The notes under the pieces are model-generated. The model was not told the DNA's origin and did not search any database. It saw only the letters and a list, made by a program, of their open reading frames with translations. Source: Chloroflexi bacterium HGW-Chloroflexi-3 (GTDB taxonomy: Bacteria; Chloroflexota; Anaerolineae; Anaerolineales; Anaerolineaceae). From it: a stretch of DNA of 64,000 bases. Both the position numbers and the translations under genes were made by a program. Numbering within the stretch: the stretch's first letter is position 1; every line of letters begins with the position of its first letter. The DNA lies in the NCBI GenBank assembly GCA_002842045.1, contig PHBX01000022.1, forward strand, positions 35,587 through 99,586. The letters run 5' to 3'. This document shows positions 18,060-26,811 of the stretch, piece after piece.

Positions 18060-19047
18060 CGATCTGAGGTTAACTTTAACTCATATGCCTTGAGGTCATC
18101 TCTACCTGATTCTTCAATGTAATCAACCTCTGGACCGCTGTAAGCACGCCAGAATCGACTTTGGATGGGTTTTCCCAGGTTTGCATGTAATTTCCATCGT
18201 TCAACAATAAGGAAGTTTTCCCAAATAGCTCCCTGGTCTGTTCTTACATCCAACTCTTTAAAATCACCAACCAGTGCGTTTCGGATTCCCAGGTCGATAA
18301 AGTATATTTTGCTTTGCTTTCCAATTTCTCTTTGAGGATTACGGGAGAATGGATACAGTCTTTTGACGACAAAAGCCTTTTCCAAGATTTCTATATAACT
18401 CAGAATCGTTTTGCGGTCGATCTTCAATCTCCTCGCGAGTTCGTTTTCATTGACTCCACTGCCAATTTGGTACGCCAAGGCTCTGGCAAGATCTACAATC
18501 GCCTGTGTGTAACGAATACGACGAAAGGCCAAAATATCTTTGAATAAATAACTTTCTACGATTTTGGCTAATAATATTTGTTTGGTCACAGGATTTGGTT
18601 CCAGATAAATTTCCGGATAAAATCCATGCCGGAGTACATTGGGTAACAACACATTTACCGACCTGTCAACGCATCATTTAACTGGTTTCTCAGTTCATAA
18701 CTGGATGACCCCGTCACCAGGATCATCAATTGCGCATAAAGATCGACCAAAATCTTCAAGGTCAATCCGGGAGAATTCAACCGCTGAACTTCATCAATAA
18801 AAATGGCATCCACCCCAACAACCAATCTATCCAGCATGGTGCGGGAGGTTGTGTTGATCGCCTGACGCTCTTCCTCGAAATCACAATTCAGGAATCGGAC
18901 TGTTTTGCCTTCTTCTTCTTCAAGTCTTTTTTGAAGTTTCAGTAACAAAGTTGTTTTGCCTACTTGCCTGGCACCCAACAAAATAATGGCTTTGTGAAAT
19001 GTCGTAAGCCTCTGATAAATGACTGTTTCAATCTTTCGAGGGATCAT
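18060..19047 (-). pseudogene. Broken AAA ATPase with DUF4143 domain
   Basis: The N-terminal 130 codons (19047 to 18655) encode the ATPase core, with Walker A LLGARQVGKTTLLL, Walker B IFIDEVQRL and sensor LVTGSSSYEL, ending at a stop just after ALTGR. From 18652 the C-terminal half continues in another frame (GFYPEIYLEPNP, VESYLFKDILAF, then the DUF4143 nuclease-like end AYELKLTS). About 50 residues around the stop are missing compared with intact members such as the one at 27253-28446, so there is both deletion and frameshift. The frame then runs into the arsR remnant. Confidence 0.7.
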
Positions 19048-19154
19048 ATTTGGTTTATAGCACGAATTTTGGGAATTTGAATTATTTTGATTCGCTTGTA
19101 ATAAAAATTGCCTTTTTCTAACTTCTCTATATAATCAACTCAAAGGAGATAGCA

Positions 19155-19181
19155 ATGCTTGGCATTTACCGTCATACCTGA
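19155..19181 (+). CDS. Possible 8-residue leader peptide
   Basis: ATG to TGA encodes MLGIYRHT, with AAAGGAG six bases upstream, a better ribosome site than many genes here. It stands ahead of a terminator/antiterminator structure that precedes the yedF-like gene, so it could be a leader peptide. The peptide shows no repeated regulatory codon, so what would be sensed is unknown. Confidence 0.35.
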   Translation: MLGIYRHT

Positions 19182-19210
19182 AGCAACTTAATAGGTGCCT
19201 TGCGCGCCGC

Positions 19211-19300
19211 TGTGCAGTTTGCACATACAGGTCTGATGGATTGATCTCCGGCTGAGATTGTACCTTCTGGAGAACCACCTGTATGTGCGGGTGGTTTTTC
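19211..19300 (+). promoter_or_regulatory. Terminator with competing antiterminator upstream of yedF-like gene
   Basis: Terminator: AACCACC (19273-19279) pairs with GGTGGTT (19290-19296), then TTTC. Competing helix: GCACATACAGGT (19221-19232) is a perfect 12-base complement of ACCTGTATGTGC (19277-19288), which includes part of the terminator stem and all its loop. A third hairpin, TGTGCA/TGCACA (19211-19225), overlaps the left arm of the 12-bp helix, and TCTCC/GGAGA (19245-19249 and 19268-19272) fits inside it. This is riboswitch- or attenuator-like geometry; the class was not recognised. Confidence 0.5.
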
Positions 19301-19336
19301 TATTACGTATTTTCAAACACAAAACAGGAGGAATTA

Positions 19337-19687
19337 ATGGAATTATCAGCTTCAAACACCGTAATCCTGGTAACTCGCAACGGTATGGGAGATTCATACA
19401 CAACGTTACAGCAGTCCCTTATCGTCAAATATTTTTCATTATTAAATGAAAACAATATTCTACCGTCTGTGATTTGCTTTTATACGGATGGGGTCAAGTT
19501 AGCAGTCACAGGCTCGCCTGTATTGGATCAACTCAGAGAATTGGAACGCAAAGGTGTGCACCTCATTCTATGCGGTACTTGCCTGGCTTTTTATGAACTC
19601 ACCGATCAGGTGCAGGTTGGGATCGTAGGTGGCATGACAGATATCATCGAAGCTCAATTCAGGGCGAGTAAGGTGATATCCATTTAA
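19337..19687 (+). CDS. yedF: DsrE-family protein, YedF-like C-terminal domain
   Basis: 116 residues of the DsrE fold: VILVTRNGMGDSY, ICFYTDGVKLAVTGSPVLDQL and the conserved ILCGTCLAFY cysteine segment, which closely match the C-terminal domain of YedF, a protein linked to selenium and sulphur handling. The N-terminal TusA domain usual in YedF is absent, and no selD or selA is in the window, so the role is open. The longer frame from 19283 lacks support; ATG 19337 follows a strong AGGAGG. Expression is probably controlled by the leader structure just upstream. Confidence 0.7.
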   Translation: MELSASNTVILVTRNGMGDSYTTLQQSLIVKYFSLLNENNILPSVICFYTDGVKLAVTGSPVLDQLRELERKGVHLILCGTCLAFYELTDQVQVGIVGGMTDIIEAQFRASKVISI

Positions 19688-19734
19688 GAACCTGGTATTC
19701 AATTAGATCAACCCGACATCCCCGGTCGTTTTCC

Positions 19735-19763
19735 TTGACGATCTATCTGAAATGCGGTATATT
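19735..19763 (+). promoter_or_regulatory. Sigma-70-type promoter of tRNA-Arg
   Basis: TTGACG (19735-19740), a spacer of exactly 17 bases and TATATT (19758-19763), 19 bases before the tRNA 5' end. Confidence 0.85.
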
Positions 19764-19782
19764 TTGCGTGCTTATCCAGCAC

Positions 19783-19856
19783 GCCCCGGTAGCTCAATTG
19801 GACAGAGTACCTGCTTGCGGAGCAGATGGTTGCAGATTCGAGTTCTGCCCGGGGCA
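19783..19856 (+). tRNA. tRNA-Arg, anticodon GCG
   Basis: A 74-base cloverleaf can be drawn: acceptor GCCCCGG with CCGGGGC, D-stem GCTC/GAGT, anticodon stem CCTGC/GCAGA with loop TTGCGGA, T-stem GCAGA/TCTGC with loop TTCGAGT, discriminator A. The anticodon GCG reads CGC and perhaps CGT. Position 27-43 is a C-A mismatch. CCA is not encoded. Many bacteria use an ACG (inosine) tRNA for these codons, so a GCG arginine tRNA is uncommon. Confidence 0.93.
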
Positions 19857-19861
19857 CACAG

Positions 19862-19889
19862 AGGTCGATCTTATCGGTCGACCTTTTTT
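19862..19889 (+). terminator. Intrinsic terminator of tRNA-Arg
   Basis: AGGTCGA (19862-19868) pairs with TCGACCT (19878-19884) and is followed by a run of T, six bases after the tRNA. Confidence 0.85.
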
Positions 19890-19935
19890 GTTAATATTTC
19901 ACACTTCCCATCCCCTGCCTTCATCCCCCACACAC

Positions 19936-19988
19936 CACGGATTAAAATCCGTGTCACCCACCTACTATCCTGTGATTTGAATCACAGG
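19936..19988. repeat. Two adjacent perfect palindromes
   Basis: CACGGATT-AA-AATCCGTG (19936-19953) and CCTGTGATT-TG-AATCACAGG (19969-19988) are separated by 15 bases in the gap between the tRNA terminator and the copper-protein gene. Both share the form '(C)nnGTGATT/AATCAC-like' arms with a two-base centre. They resemble intergenic palindromic repeats and could form cruciforms or hairpins. Confidence 0.6.
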
Positions 19989-19994
19989 TGGCAT

Positions 19995-20213
19995 TCACCG
20001 ATCCTCCACCGTATACCCCAATTCCCGAATTGCCTTTCGAATTTCCCCTTCACTAACCATGCCATCATCAAATTCCACCACCATACTTTGCTTCTGATAG
20101 CTGGCCTGCACCATTCTCACCCCCGGCAGATCATCCTCCAGGCCTTCCAGTTTCATGACACAGGCAGAACAATGCATATCCGGTATCCGAAAAGTCTTCT
20201 TTACAGTACTCAT
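19995..20213 (-). CDS. Heavy-metal-associated (HMA) domain protein, likely copper chaperone
   Basis: 72 residues of the ferredoxin-like HMA fold with the metal site MHCSACVMK (C15, C18) and the usual end AIRELGYTVED. Such proteins bind Cu(I) and pass it to ATPases or other targets. Its start overlaps the stop of the TauE-like gene by four bases (ATGA), so both are made together and probably handle the same metal. Confidence 0.85.
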   Translation of the reverse strand: MSTVKKTFRIPDMHCSACVMKLEGLEDDLPGVRMVQASYQKQSMVVEFDDGMVSEGEIRKAIRELGYTVEDR

Positions 20214-21295
20214 TGGAATTTGATCACTCCTGTATACATCCCCATCGAGCAGGAATAAGCCAGGGTGGTGCCTGCTTTTTGGGGTGGGATTTCGATGATC
20301 TTCTCACCGGTGGCATTCAGTAATGCTTTTATATTCAAAGAAGGGATAATAAATGAGCGCGAGCAGGAAATGGTATTATTGGTTTTTAATCGCAGCGTGA
20401 TAGGAACCCCGGCAGTGGCTAAGCTTTCGTAAGGGTAATATCCATCGTTATTGGCATACACCACCACATCACTACTCACTTCAGGTGTGGCATTTACCGA
20501 AACGGAAGGGAAGTTTGCACGGTCATCAATGCGCGGGATGGTGTTGGCATTCACTCGGCTGGCGTTCGTCAGACGGCTGATGGTATACGGAAATCCCAAA
20601 ATATTCAGTCCGGAATCCAGTGAAAGGAAAGCAAAGATCACCAATGCCAGGGCAACAAAGCGCACAAAGTATTTCTCCATCAAAGCACCCAGTTTGGTCG
20701 CCAGGCACGTGAGCAGAAAGAACAACGGACTGGCACCCAGGGTAAAAGCAAACATGATTAATCCACCTTGCACGGGACTGCCCGTGCTGACTGCCAGTGC
20801 CATCATGGTCTGGGTCACACCACAGGGAATGAATACTGTCATGGCACCCAACAACAATGGGGAAAACCAGTTTTCCTGACCTTTAGCTTTTCTGCGGATC
20901 CAACGTCGTAAGGATGTTGGCGGTTCGAAATTGAAATATCGAAAAATGGGATGCACGTTCAATAATCGCATGGCATTTCCCAGCATAAAGATCGCAATGG
21001 CAATCTGCAAACCACCACGCATCTGTGGTGTCGGGTCGAATACAGAACCCAATGCCCCCAGTAGCACTCCAAACAGGGTGTAAACCACCAGCTTGGCGAT
21101 CAAAAACAAAAAGATTGGTTGCGCCAGCGGAAGATTAATTTTCTGGTTCTTCTTTTTCTTCCTGGTAACCTGAACCTGCGTTTCTATTTGACTTGCCAAC
21201 GAACTGGTCAGCAATCCTCCCTGAATGGCCATACAACTCAATCCCCCTGCGGTCAATCCGGTAAAAAATACAATCCAAATGGATGTATCCATCAT
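20210..21295 (-). CDS. SafE/TauE-like membrane protein with C-terminal cupredoxin-like domain
   Basis: Residues 1-230 contain about six hydrophobic helices of the sulphite-exporter/UreH-like (DsbD-like) fold, with GLTAGGLSCMAIQGGLL near the start and MTVFIPCGVTQTMMA in the middle, each with a conserved cysteine. The last ~110 residues are extracytoplasmic and resemble a cupredoxin: CSRSFIIPSLNI and YSCSMGMYTGVIKF provide Cys and Met ligands. I chose ATG 21295 with AGGAGA before it; an upstream ATG at 21313 is weaker. With the HMA partner, copper transport or delivery is the best reading. Confidence 0.75.
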   Translation of the reverse strand: MMDTSIWIVFFTGLTAGGLSCMAIQGGLLTSSLASQIETQVQVTRKKKKNQKINLPLAQPIFLFLIAKLVVYTLFGVLLGALGSVFDPTPQMRGGLQIAIAIFMLGNAMRLLNVHPIFRYFNFEPPTSLRRWIRRKAKGQENWFSPLLLGAMTVFIPCGVTQTMMALAVSTGSPVQGGLIMFAFTLGASPLFFLLTCLATKLGALMEKYFVRFVALALVIFAFLSLDSGLNILGFPYTISRLTNASRVNANTIPRIDDRANFPSVSVNATPEVSSDVVVYANNDGYYPYESLATAGVPITLRLKTNNTISCSRSFIIPSLNIKALLNATGEKIIEIPPQKAGTTLAYSCSMGMYTGVIKFQ

Positions 21296-21407
21296 TTTCT
21301 CCTGATGTAACATGACTGAATGGATAAATTATGTCGTATTATATCAAAATTATAATTTTATCATGTAAATTTTTTGTAAAGAGATCCGTCCTTTTTTTGG
21401 TAAGTTG

Positions 21408-22265
21408 TTAACCCACAAACCGTGATAATATAAACGCCACCAACCCAATGGTAGCGCTGATATACAATCCCCGCATGGCTTGATGCCCTTCATTATGGGT
21501 CGCAGACTTGAGCAAGCGAAGGCCAAAAAAGACAATTGCCACATCCATCATCCCAATCGGCAGAATATACGCCAGATGGGTCTCACCCAACACAACTGGC
21601 AGAAGAGTCAGCACAATCATCACCAAAAATAGAACACCACTGATTTTAAGCGCTGATTGCTTGCCATACAGGATCGCCAGTGAGCGTGAACCCCGCTTGC
21701 GATCACCTTCCATATCCATGGCATCTCCCGCAATTTCCTCCGCCAGATCAAAGACAAACGCTATCGCACCAAATATCCACGCCAAAGGATTGCTCCCCTC
21801 TCCAACACTGATGCCCCCCAGAATGAAGGTCGTGGCTACATTGGTCGCTACAATCAGGTTCCCCATCAAACCGCTGGCTTTCAGCTTCCAGTTGTACAGA
21901 AAGCCCAGGATCCACAACGCCAGGCTCAATACCAGCACCAGTGGGGCAATCCACCCCGCAATCAGCAAAGCAATCAAAGCAGTGACCACGCCGAATACAA
22001 TCGCTTCCGTGGGTGTGACCTTGCCGGATGGGATAGGTTTATGGGGGGTATTAATCCGGTCAACTTCCAGATCGAATAGGTCATTGAAGATCATGGCAGA
22101 GCTGGATAAGAACAATCCCAATCCAAAACCAAGAAGCAGATCGGTTACCGCTGGGATTCTTCCCAGAGCAATCGTTTGACCAACCACCACACAGATTCCG
22201 GCTGAAATGGGTAACTCCGGGCGGATTAATTGCAGCAAGGCTTTGGCTTTCTCGATAAAGGTCAT
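21408..22265 (-). CDS. UbiA-family prenyltransferase
   Basis: 285 residues with eight or so membrane helices and both Asp-rich motifs of intramembrane prenyltransferases: NDLFDLEVDRINTPHKPIPSG and DLAEEIAGDAMDMEGDRKRG. Overall pattern is closest to the geranylgeranylglycerol-phosphate geranylgeranyltransferase-like group rather than UbiA or MenA, but the acceptor cannot be told. Likely makes a prenylated lipid or quinone in the membrane. A TATAAT at 22300-22305 (minus) suggests its own promoter. Confidence 0.82.
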   Translation of the reverse strand: MTFIEKAKALLQLIRPELPISAGICVVVGQTIALGRIPAVTDLLLGFGLGLFLSSSAMIFNDLFDLEVDRINTPHKPIPSGKVTPTEAIVFGVVTALIALLIAGWIAPLVLVLSLALWILGFLYNWKLKASGLMGNLIVATNVATTFILGGISVGEGSNPLAWIFGAIAFVFDLAEEIAGDAMDMEGDRKRGSRSLAILYGKQSALKISGVLFLVMIVLTLLPVVLGETHLAYILPIGMMDVAIVFFGLRLLKSATHNEGHQAMRGLYISATIGLVAFILSRFVG

Positions 22266-22299
22266 GCAGTTTCTCCAGGTTGATTTGATGGATTAAGAT

Positions 22300-22325
22300 A
22301 TTATAGCGATAAATTCCTGTGTCAA
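22300..22325 (-). promoter_or_regulatory. Possible promoter of the UbiA-family gene
   Basis: On the minus strand TATAAT (22305-22300) is preceded by TTGACA (22325-22320) with only 14 bases between, shorter than ideal. Confidence 0.4.
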
Positions 22326-22339
22326 AACATATTCGGGGT

Positions 22340-22379
22340 ACAGGTCTTATTTGACCTGTCCTGAGCATACGCGTATAAT
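22340..22379 (+). promoter_or_regulatory. lysC-thrC promoter with overlapping palindrome
   Basis: TTGACC (22351-22356), a 17-base spacer and a perfect TATAAT (22374-22379). The inverted repeat ACAGGTC-TTATTT-GACCTGT (22340-22359) covers the -35 element and could be a repressor site. Confidence 0.75.
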
Positions 22380-22445
22380 CTTGCTAATCCTTTTCCACAT
22401 TTACACGGTTGAATCAACTTATTGAATCTAGATCTCGGAGGCAAA

Positions 22446-23864
22446 ATGCGCACATTGGTGATGAAATTCGGTGGAACCTCAGTTGGAAGCCTAACAGCTA
22501 TCCATCAAACAGCCAAAATTATCCAGAAACACAAGCATATCTGGGACAACCTGGTCGTGGTGGTTTCTGCCATGAGTGGCATCACCGACAAATTAATCCA
22601 GAGTGCCCGACTGGCTGCGGATAACGACGGAGAAGGTGCTCGCGAGATCATCTCCCTGATCCAGAATCAGCACCTGGAGGTCGTTAACGCACTGGTTTCG
22701 GATCCAGCCGAGAAACAAAACCTACTTACGGTCCTGCAGCAACGCCTGAACGAATTGAGCAGCTACTGCCAGAGCATTCAAGTGCTCGGAGAAGTCACTC
22801 CTCGTGGTATGGATGTGATTTCATCTTTAGGGGAACGCATCAATGCCCAGGTGGTAGCCAGCGTGTTGCGCAGCATCGGGACTCCAGCCCAGGCTGTGGA
22901 AGCTTCCGAATGCATCATCACCGATCACACCTTTCAGAATGCTGTCCCGGATATGCACCGCAGCCGTGAGAGAATCCAATCCAATCTCGCACCCCTCTTC
23001 CAGCAGTCAATCGTACCGGTCGTAACTGGTTTTTTGGCAGCCACTCCCGAGGGAATCATTACTACCCTTGGACGTGGAGGCAGCGATTATACGGCCGCCA
23101 TCCTGGCAGATTGCCTGGATGCCGACGAAGTCTGGATCTGGACGGATGTGGATGGGGTGCTCTCCGCCGATCCCCGTGTGGTACCCGATGCCCGACCCAT
23201 CCCGGAGATTTCCTTCGCCGAAGTGGGGGAACTGGCATATTTTGGTGCAAAGGTATTGCACCCTAAAACCATTCGGCCGGTCGTCACCCGCAACATGCCC
23301 TTATGGGTCAAAAATACATTTAATCCTGATTTTCCCGGTACACGCATCACCCAGAATCCATCCAGGTCACGTGGAGAGATCACCGCAATTTCTATGATTA
23401 AAGACCTGAGTATTCTGACCGTCGAAGGACGCGGCATGCTCGGCGTGCCTGGTATTGCTGCCCGCACCTTTGGGGCCGTCGCCCGTACCGGTGCCAGTGT
23501 GTTGATGATCTCGCAGTCCTCATCAGAACAGTCGATCTGTTTCACCATCCCCTCGTTGCACAATGGGGAAGTAATCAAGTCCATCGAGTCCGAAATGGCA
23601 CTGGAATTGCTGCGTGGGGACATCGATCGTGTATGGGCACGTGATCACGTGGTCATTGTCAGCATTATCGGCTCCGGGATGCGCGAAACCCCGGGGGTAT
23701 CGGCGCGCATTTTTGGTGCGCTTGGAAAGAATCTGATCAATGTGATTGCCATCGCTCAGGGATCATCCGAATTCAGCATCTCTCTCGTATTAGATCAGGA
23801 AGATGCAGTAAGGGCTGTGGGAGCCATCCATGCCGAAACAGATCCCTCATCCAATGGAGGTTAA
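22446..23864 (+). CDS. lysC: Aspartate kinase
   Basis: Phosphorylates aspartate, first step toward lysine, threonine and methionine. The kinase domain starts with [11 protein letters not shown] and contains [22 protein letters not shown] and [13 protein letters not shown]. Two ACT domains follow (from about residue 310; [21 protein letters not shown] and [21 protein letters not shown]), which normally give feedback control by lysine or threonine. No homoserine dehydrogenase is fused. Start ATG 22446 has CGGAGG upstream. It forms an operon with thrC, one base away. Confidence 0.93.
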   Translation: MRTLVMKFGGTSVGSLTAIHQTAKIIQKHKHIWDNLVVVVSAMSGITDKLIQSARLAADNDGEGAREIISLIQNQHLEVVNALVSDPAEKQNLLTVLQQRLNELSSYCQSIQVLGEVTPRGMDVISSLGERINAQVVASVLRSIGTPAQAVEASECIITDHTFQNAVPDMHRSRERIQSNLAPLFQQSIVPVVTGFLAATPEGIITTLGRGGSDYTAAILADCLDADEVWIWTDVDGVLSADPRVVPDARPIPEISFAEVGELAYFGAKVLHPKTIRPVVTRNMPLWVKNTFNPDFPGTRITQNPSRSRGEITAISMIKDLSILTVEGRGMLGVPGIAARTFGAVARTGASVLMISQSSSEQSICFTIPSLHNGEVIKSIESEMALELLRGDIDRVWARDHVVIVSIIGSGMRETPGVSARIFGALGKNLINVIAIAQGSSEFSISLVLDQEDAVRAVGAIHAETDPSSNGG

Positions 23865-23865
23865 A

Positions 23866-25188
23866 ATGGACTATAACTGCTGGTATGAATGCATTCGTGG
23901 ATGTGGAAAACGCTATTCGATCTTTGATGTAGTCTATCGCTGCGAGGAATGCGGTGGATTGCTGGAAGTGAAGCACAATCTGAATGCCCTGCGACAACGC
24001 TCCGCCGCCGAATGGAAATCTGTTTTTGAACAGCGCGTTTTTTCCACCGCCTGGCCATACGGTAGTGGTGTGTGGGGTAAAAAGGAGTGGGTTTGCCCAC
24101 TCGTGGATGATGAACAAATCGTTTCCACCTACGAAGGCAACAGCAACCTGTTCTGGGCACAACGCTTCGGGAAACAACTGGGCATGGATGATCTTTGGAT
24201 AAAACTGTGTGGCAACAGCCATACCGGGTCCTTTAAAGATCTTGGCATGACCGTTCTGGTCTCGGTTGTCAAGCAGATGATCGCGAATAGAAAACCGATT
24301 CGTGCCATTGCCTGTGCTTCCACTGGGGACACCTCTGCTGCCCTGGCTGCCTATGGAGCCGCTGCCGGAATCCCCACCGTAATCCTCCTGCCGCGCGCAA
24401 AAGTCTCTACCGCCCAATTGATCCAACCCATCGCCAATGGTGCTACTGTCCTCTCGCTGGATACCGATTTCGATGGATGCATGGCAATCGTTAAACAACT
24501 GACCGAAGACCCCACCATTTATCTGGCTAATTCGCTCAATTCATTACGTATTGAAGGGCAAAAGACAGTTGGCATAGAAATCATACAACAATTCGATTGG
24601 CAGGTGCCGGATTGGATCATCCTGCCGGCCGGTAATCTCGGCAACGTTCGTGCCCTCGGAAATGGACTGATGATGATGCTCGATCTGGGACTTATCGATC
24701 ACCTCCCACGCATCGCATGTGCGCAAGCCGAGAACGCCAACCCACTTTATAGAGCATATCTGTCCAATTTTCAGGTCTTTGAACCGGTAAAAGCTAAAAA
24801 GACCGTAGCCTCTGCTATTCAGATTGGTAACCCGGTCAGCTATGAACGCGCCCGCCAAACCCTGATCGATTTCAATGGCATCGTGGAACAGGCCAGTGAA
24901 GAAGAGATCGCTAATACCAGTGCCCAGGCCGATCAAACAGGACTGTACTGTTGCCCGCATACCGGGGTGGCACTTACCGCACTCAAGAAGCTGTTACAAA
25001 AAGGCATAATCGATCCGCATGCCCGGGTGGTGGTTATCTCCACTGCTCATGGTCTCAAATTCTCGCAATTCAAGGTCGATTATCACCACCAACAGCTGGA
25101 AGGAGTGCAGGCACAATACGCTAATCCACCGCTTGAAATACCGGCGACCTATGAAGCCGTTCAATCTGCCCTGATGAAACTGGTGTGA
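23866..25188 (+). CDS. thrC: Threonine synthase
   Basis: PLP enzyme turning O-phosphohomoserine into threonine. An N-terminal zinc-ribbon-like part has cysteines at 5, 9, 13, 26 and 29 (CRYS/CEECGG type), followed by the PLP lysine in TGSFKDLGM and the substrate segment [17 protein letters not shown]. About 440 residues. The frame extends upstream to 23830 inside lysC; GGAGG before ATG 23866 decides the start. Pairing with lysC suggests threonine is the main product served by this operon. Confidence 0.92.
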   Translation: MDYNCWYECIRGCGKRYSIFDVVYRCEECGGLLEVKHNLNALRQRSAAEWKSVFEQRVFSTAWPYGSGVWGKKEWVCPLVDDEQIVSTYEGNSNLFWAQRFGKQLGMDDLWIKLCGNSHTGSFKDLGMTVLVSVVKQMIANRKPIRAIACASTGDTSAALAAYGAAAGIPTVILLPRAKVSTAQLIQPIANGATVLSLDTDFDGCMAIVKQLTEDPTIYLANSLNSLRIEGQKTVGIEIIQQFDWQVPDWIILPAGNLGNVRALGNGLMMMLDLGLIDHLPRIACAQAENANPLYRAYLSNFQVFEPVKAKKTVASAIQIGNPVSYERARQTLIDFNGIVEQASEEEIANTSAQADQTGLYCCPHTGVALTALKKLLQKGIIDPHARVVVISTAHGLKFSQFKVDYHHQQLEGVQAQYANPPLEIPATYEAVQSALMKLV

Positions 25189-25192
25189 CACT

Positions 25193-26617
25193 TTACCAAT
25201 TCCCGGTTAAGATGCGTCCCATGCAAACCCCATTCATGCTGGATTGCATCAAACCACGTGTCAGTCCGGCACCATCGCCCAACACATGCAAATTCTTCAC
25301 ATTCGTTTCAAACTGTGGATTAATGACGATTTTGTTCGAATAGAATTTCACCTCAACTCCGTATAAAAGCGTACTATCACTGGCGATACCAGGCATGATA
25401 TTTTCGAGTGCTTCCAGTGTTTCGATGATGTCAATCATGATGCGATAGGGCAGCACCAGGCTTAAATCTCCCGCTACAGCATCCTTGAGCGTGGGCTGGA
25501 TGATATTCTTGGCTACGCGTGAGGTGGTGGATCGCCGGCCGCGTTTAAGATCCCCATAGCGCTGCACCAGCACCTTCCCCCCTGAGAGCATATTGCCCAA
25601 TTCGGCGATATAGCGTCCATATTCGATCGGGGTTTTGAATGGCTCTGTGAAGGATTTTGACACCAGCAAAGCAAAATTGGTATTGCTGGTCTTGAGCGTC
25701 TGATCCTTATAGCTATGTCCGTTCACGACCGCCAGATTACCATAGCGCTCCTCGGACACCTCTCCGCGGGGGTTCCAGCAGAAGGTGCGCACACGATCCT
25801 CAAAAGTTTTGGTGTAATACACCAATTTGGCCTCGTACAGGGTTGAGTCAATATCATAGGTCACCCCGGCATCCGTTTCCACACGCACACCGATATCCAC
25901 CTGTCCATTGCGTGAGACCACCCCATACTTCTTGCACATGTTATTCAGCCACTCACTGCCTTCGCGACCAATGGCCACGATCACCTTATCCCCGCGCATC
26001 TGGTGACCATCCTGCGTGATCACACCGACGATCTTCTTCCGCCCATCCGCATCAGTTTCGATCAAAAAATCGCTCACCACTGTGCGGAAACACATTTCAA
26101 TCTCCAAATCTTCCAATGCTTTCTGGATGCGGGCATAGATATCATAGGCTTTTTCCGTACCCATGTGACGCACCCCGGATTCGATCAATTTCAGATGTGA
26201 TTGGGCAGCTGCGCGGCGGATATGGTCCACCCGCCCATTGGTGTCGATACCGTGCACCTCCGGATCAGCACCAAAATGCAAATACAGTCCATCAGTGTAC
26301 TCCAGAATGCGCCGAAATGGCTCCTTGCCGATATATTTGATTAAGTCTCCCCCCACTTCACCATCATAACTGATCGAAAGTTTGCCATCACTGAAACTGC
26401 CACTGCCTGAAAATCCGGTGGTGATGGCACATGGATCACAATTGGCACACACCCCGGTCTTGCGCTTGGGACATTTGCGCTTTTCAATCGAGTTGCCTTT
26501 TTCAATCATCAGTATACGGGTATCTGGCCTGAATTGCTTGGCTTCATATGCAGTAAAAATACCCGCAGGACCTGCACCTACAATCAATATATCGTAAGAG
26601 TCAAAGGTTGGTTTCAT
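25193..26617 (-). CDS. FAD-dependent dehydrogenase (COG2509 type)
   Basis: 474 residues. The FAD-binding start is ILIVGAGPAGIFTAYEA; then KRKCPKRKTGVCANCDPCA forms a cysteine-rich loop typical of this family, then GFSGSGSFSDGKLS. The C-terminal FAD segment is LHVLGDGAGLTRGLMQSS. The family is widespread but its reaction is not known; the cysteines might bind a metal cluster. ATG 26617 has GGAG eight bases upstream and is preferred to a TTG at 26623. It converges with thrC, four bases between the stops. Confidence 0.82.
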   Translation of the reverse strand: MKPTFDSYDILIVGAGPAGIFTAYEAKQFRPDTRILMIEKGNSIEKRKCPKRKTGVCANCDPCAITTGFSGSGSFSDGKLSISYDGEVGGDLIKYIGKEPFRRILEYTDGLYLHFGADPEVHGIDTNGRVDHIRRAAAQSHLKLIESGVRHMGTEKAYDIYARIQKALEDLEIEMCFRTVVSDFLIETDADGRKKIVGVITQDGHQMRGDKVIVAIGREGSEWLNNMCKKYGVVSRNGQVDIGVRVETDAGVTYDIDSTLYEAKLVYYTKTFEDRVRTFCWNPRGEVSEERYGNLAVVNGHSYKDQTLKTSNTNFALLVSKSFTEPFKTPIEYGRYIAELGNMLSGGKVLVQRYGDLKRGRRSTTSRVAKNIIQPTLKDAVAGDLSLVLPYRIMIDIIETLEALENIMPGIASDSTLLYGVEVKFYSNKIVINPQFETNVKNLHVLGDGAGLTRGLMQSSMNGVCMGRILTGNW

Positions 26618-26778
26618 TGGCAAAACTCCAGTTTGGGATAAAAAAATTGTATCATATCGAATGAGAGGTTATTGTCTGATCAACCTACCAAAATTATTAA
26701 TAACCTAAGAACCATAAATCTGGGTTAACATTGGGTTAAATCATTACTTCCTTGCTTATGTCCGCCCATGCAATTCGT

Positions 26779-26784
26779 TATAAT
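26779..26784 (+). promoter_or_regulatory. -10 element of the arsenate reductase gene
   Basis: Perfect TATAAT 28 bases before the start codon. No good -35 at the usual distance; the direct repeat TGGGTTAA (at about 26721 and 26732) lies upstream and could be an activator or repressor site. Confidence 0.45.
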
Positions 26785-26811
26785 AATCTCAGTTAAAGGA
26801 AAGGATGCCCT

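Noticed and set aside
19155..19244. Selenoprotein reading: TGA at 19179-19181 continues in frame to a second TGA
   Set aside because: A hairpin follows the TGA, but no selA/selB/selC/selD is in the window and the peptide matches no known selenoprotein; a leader peptide is simpler.
19240..19280. TPP riboswitch (GGCTGAGATTGTACC resembles the THI box)
   Set aside because: The second conserved THI-box half is missing and the gene downstream is not a thiamin gene.
21508..22179. 223-codon plus-strand frame across the UbiA gene
   Set aside because: Antisense to a gene with clear prenyltransferase motifs; basic, low-complexity translation typical of a shadow.
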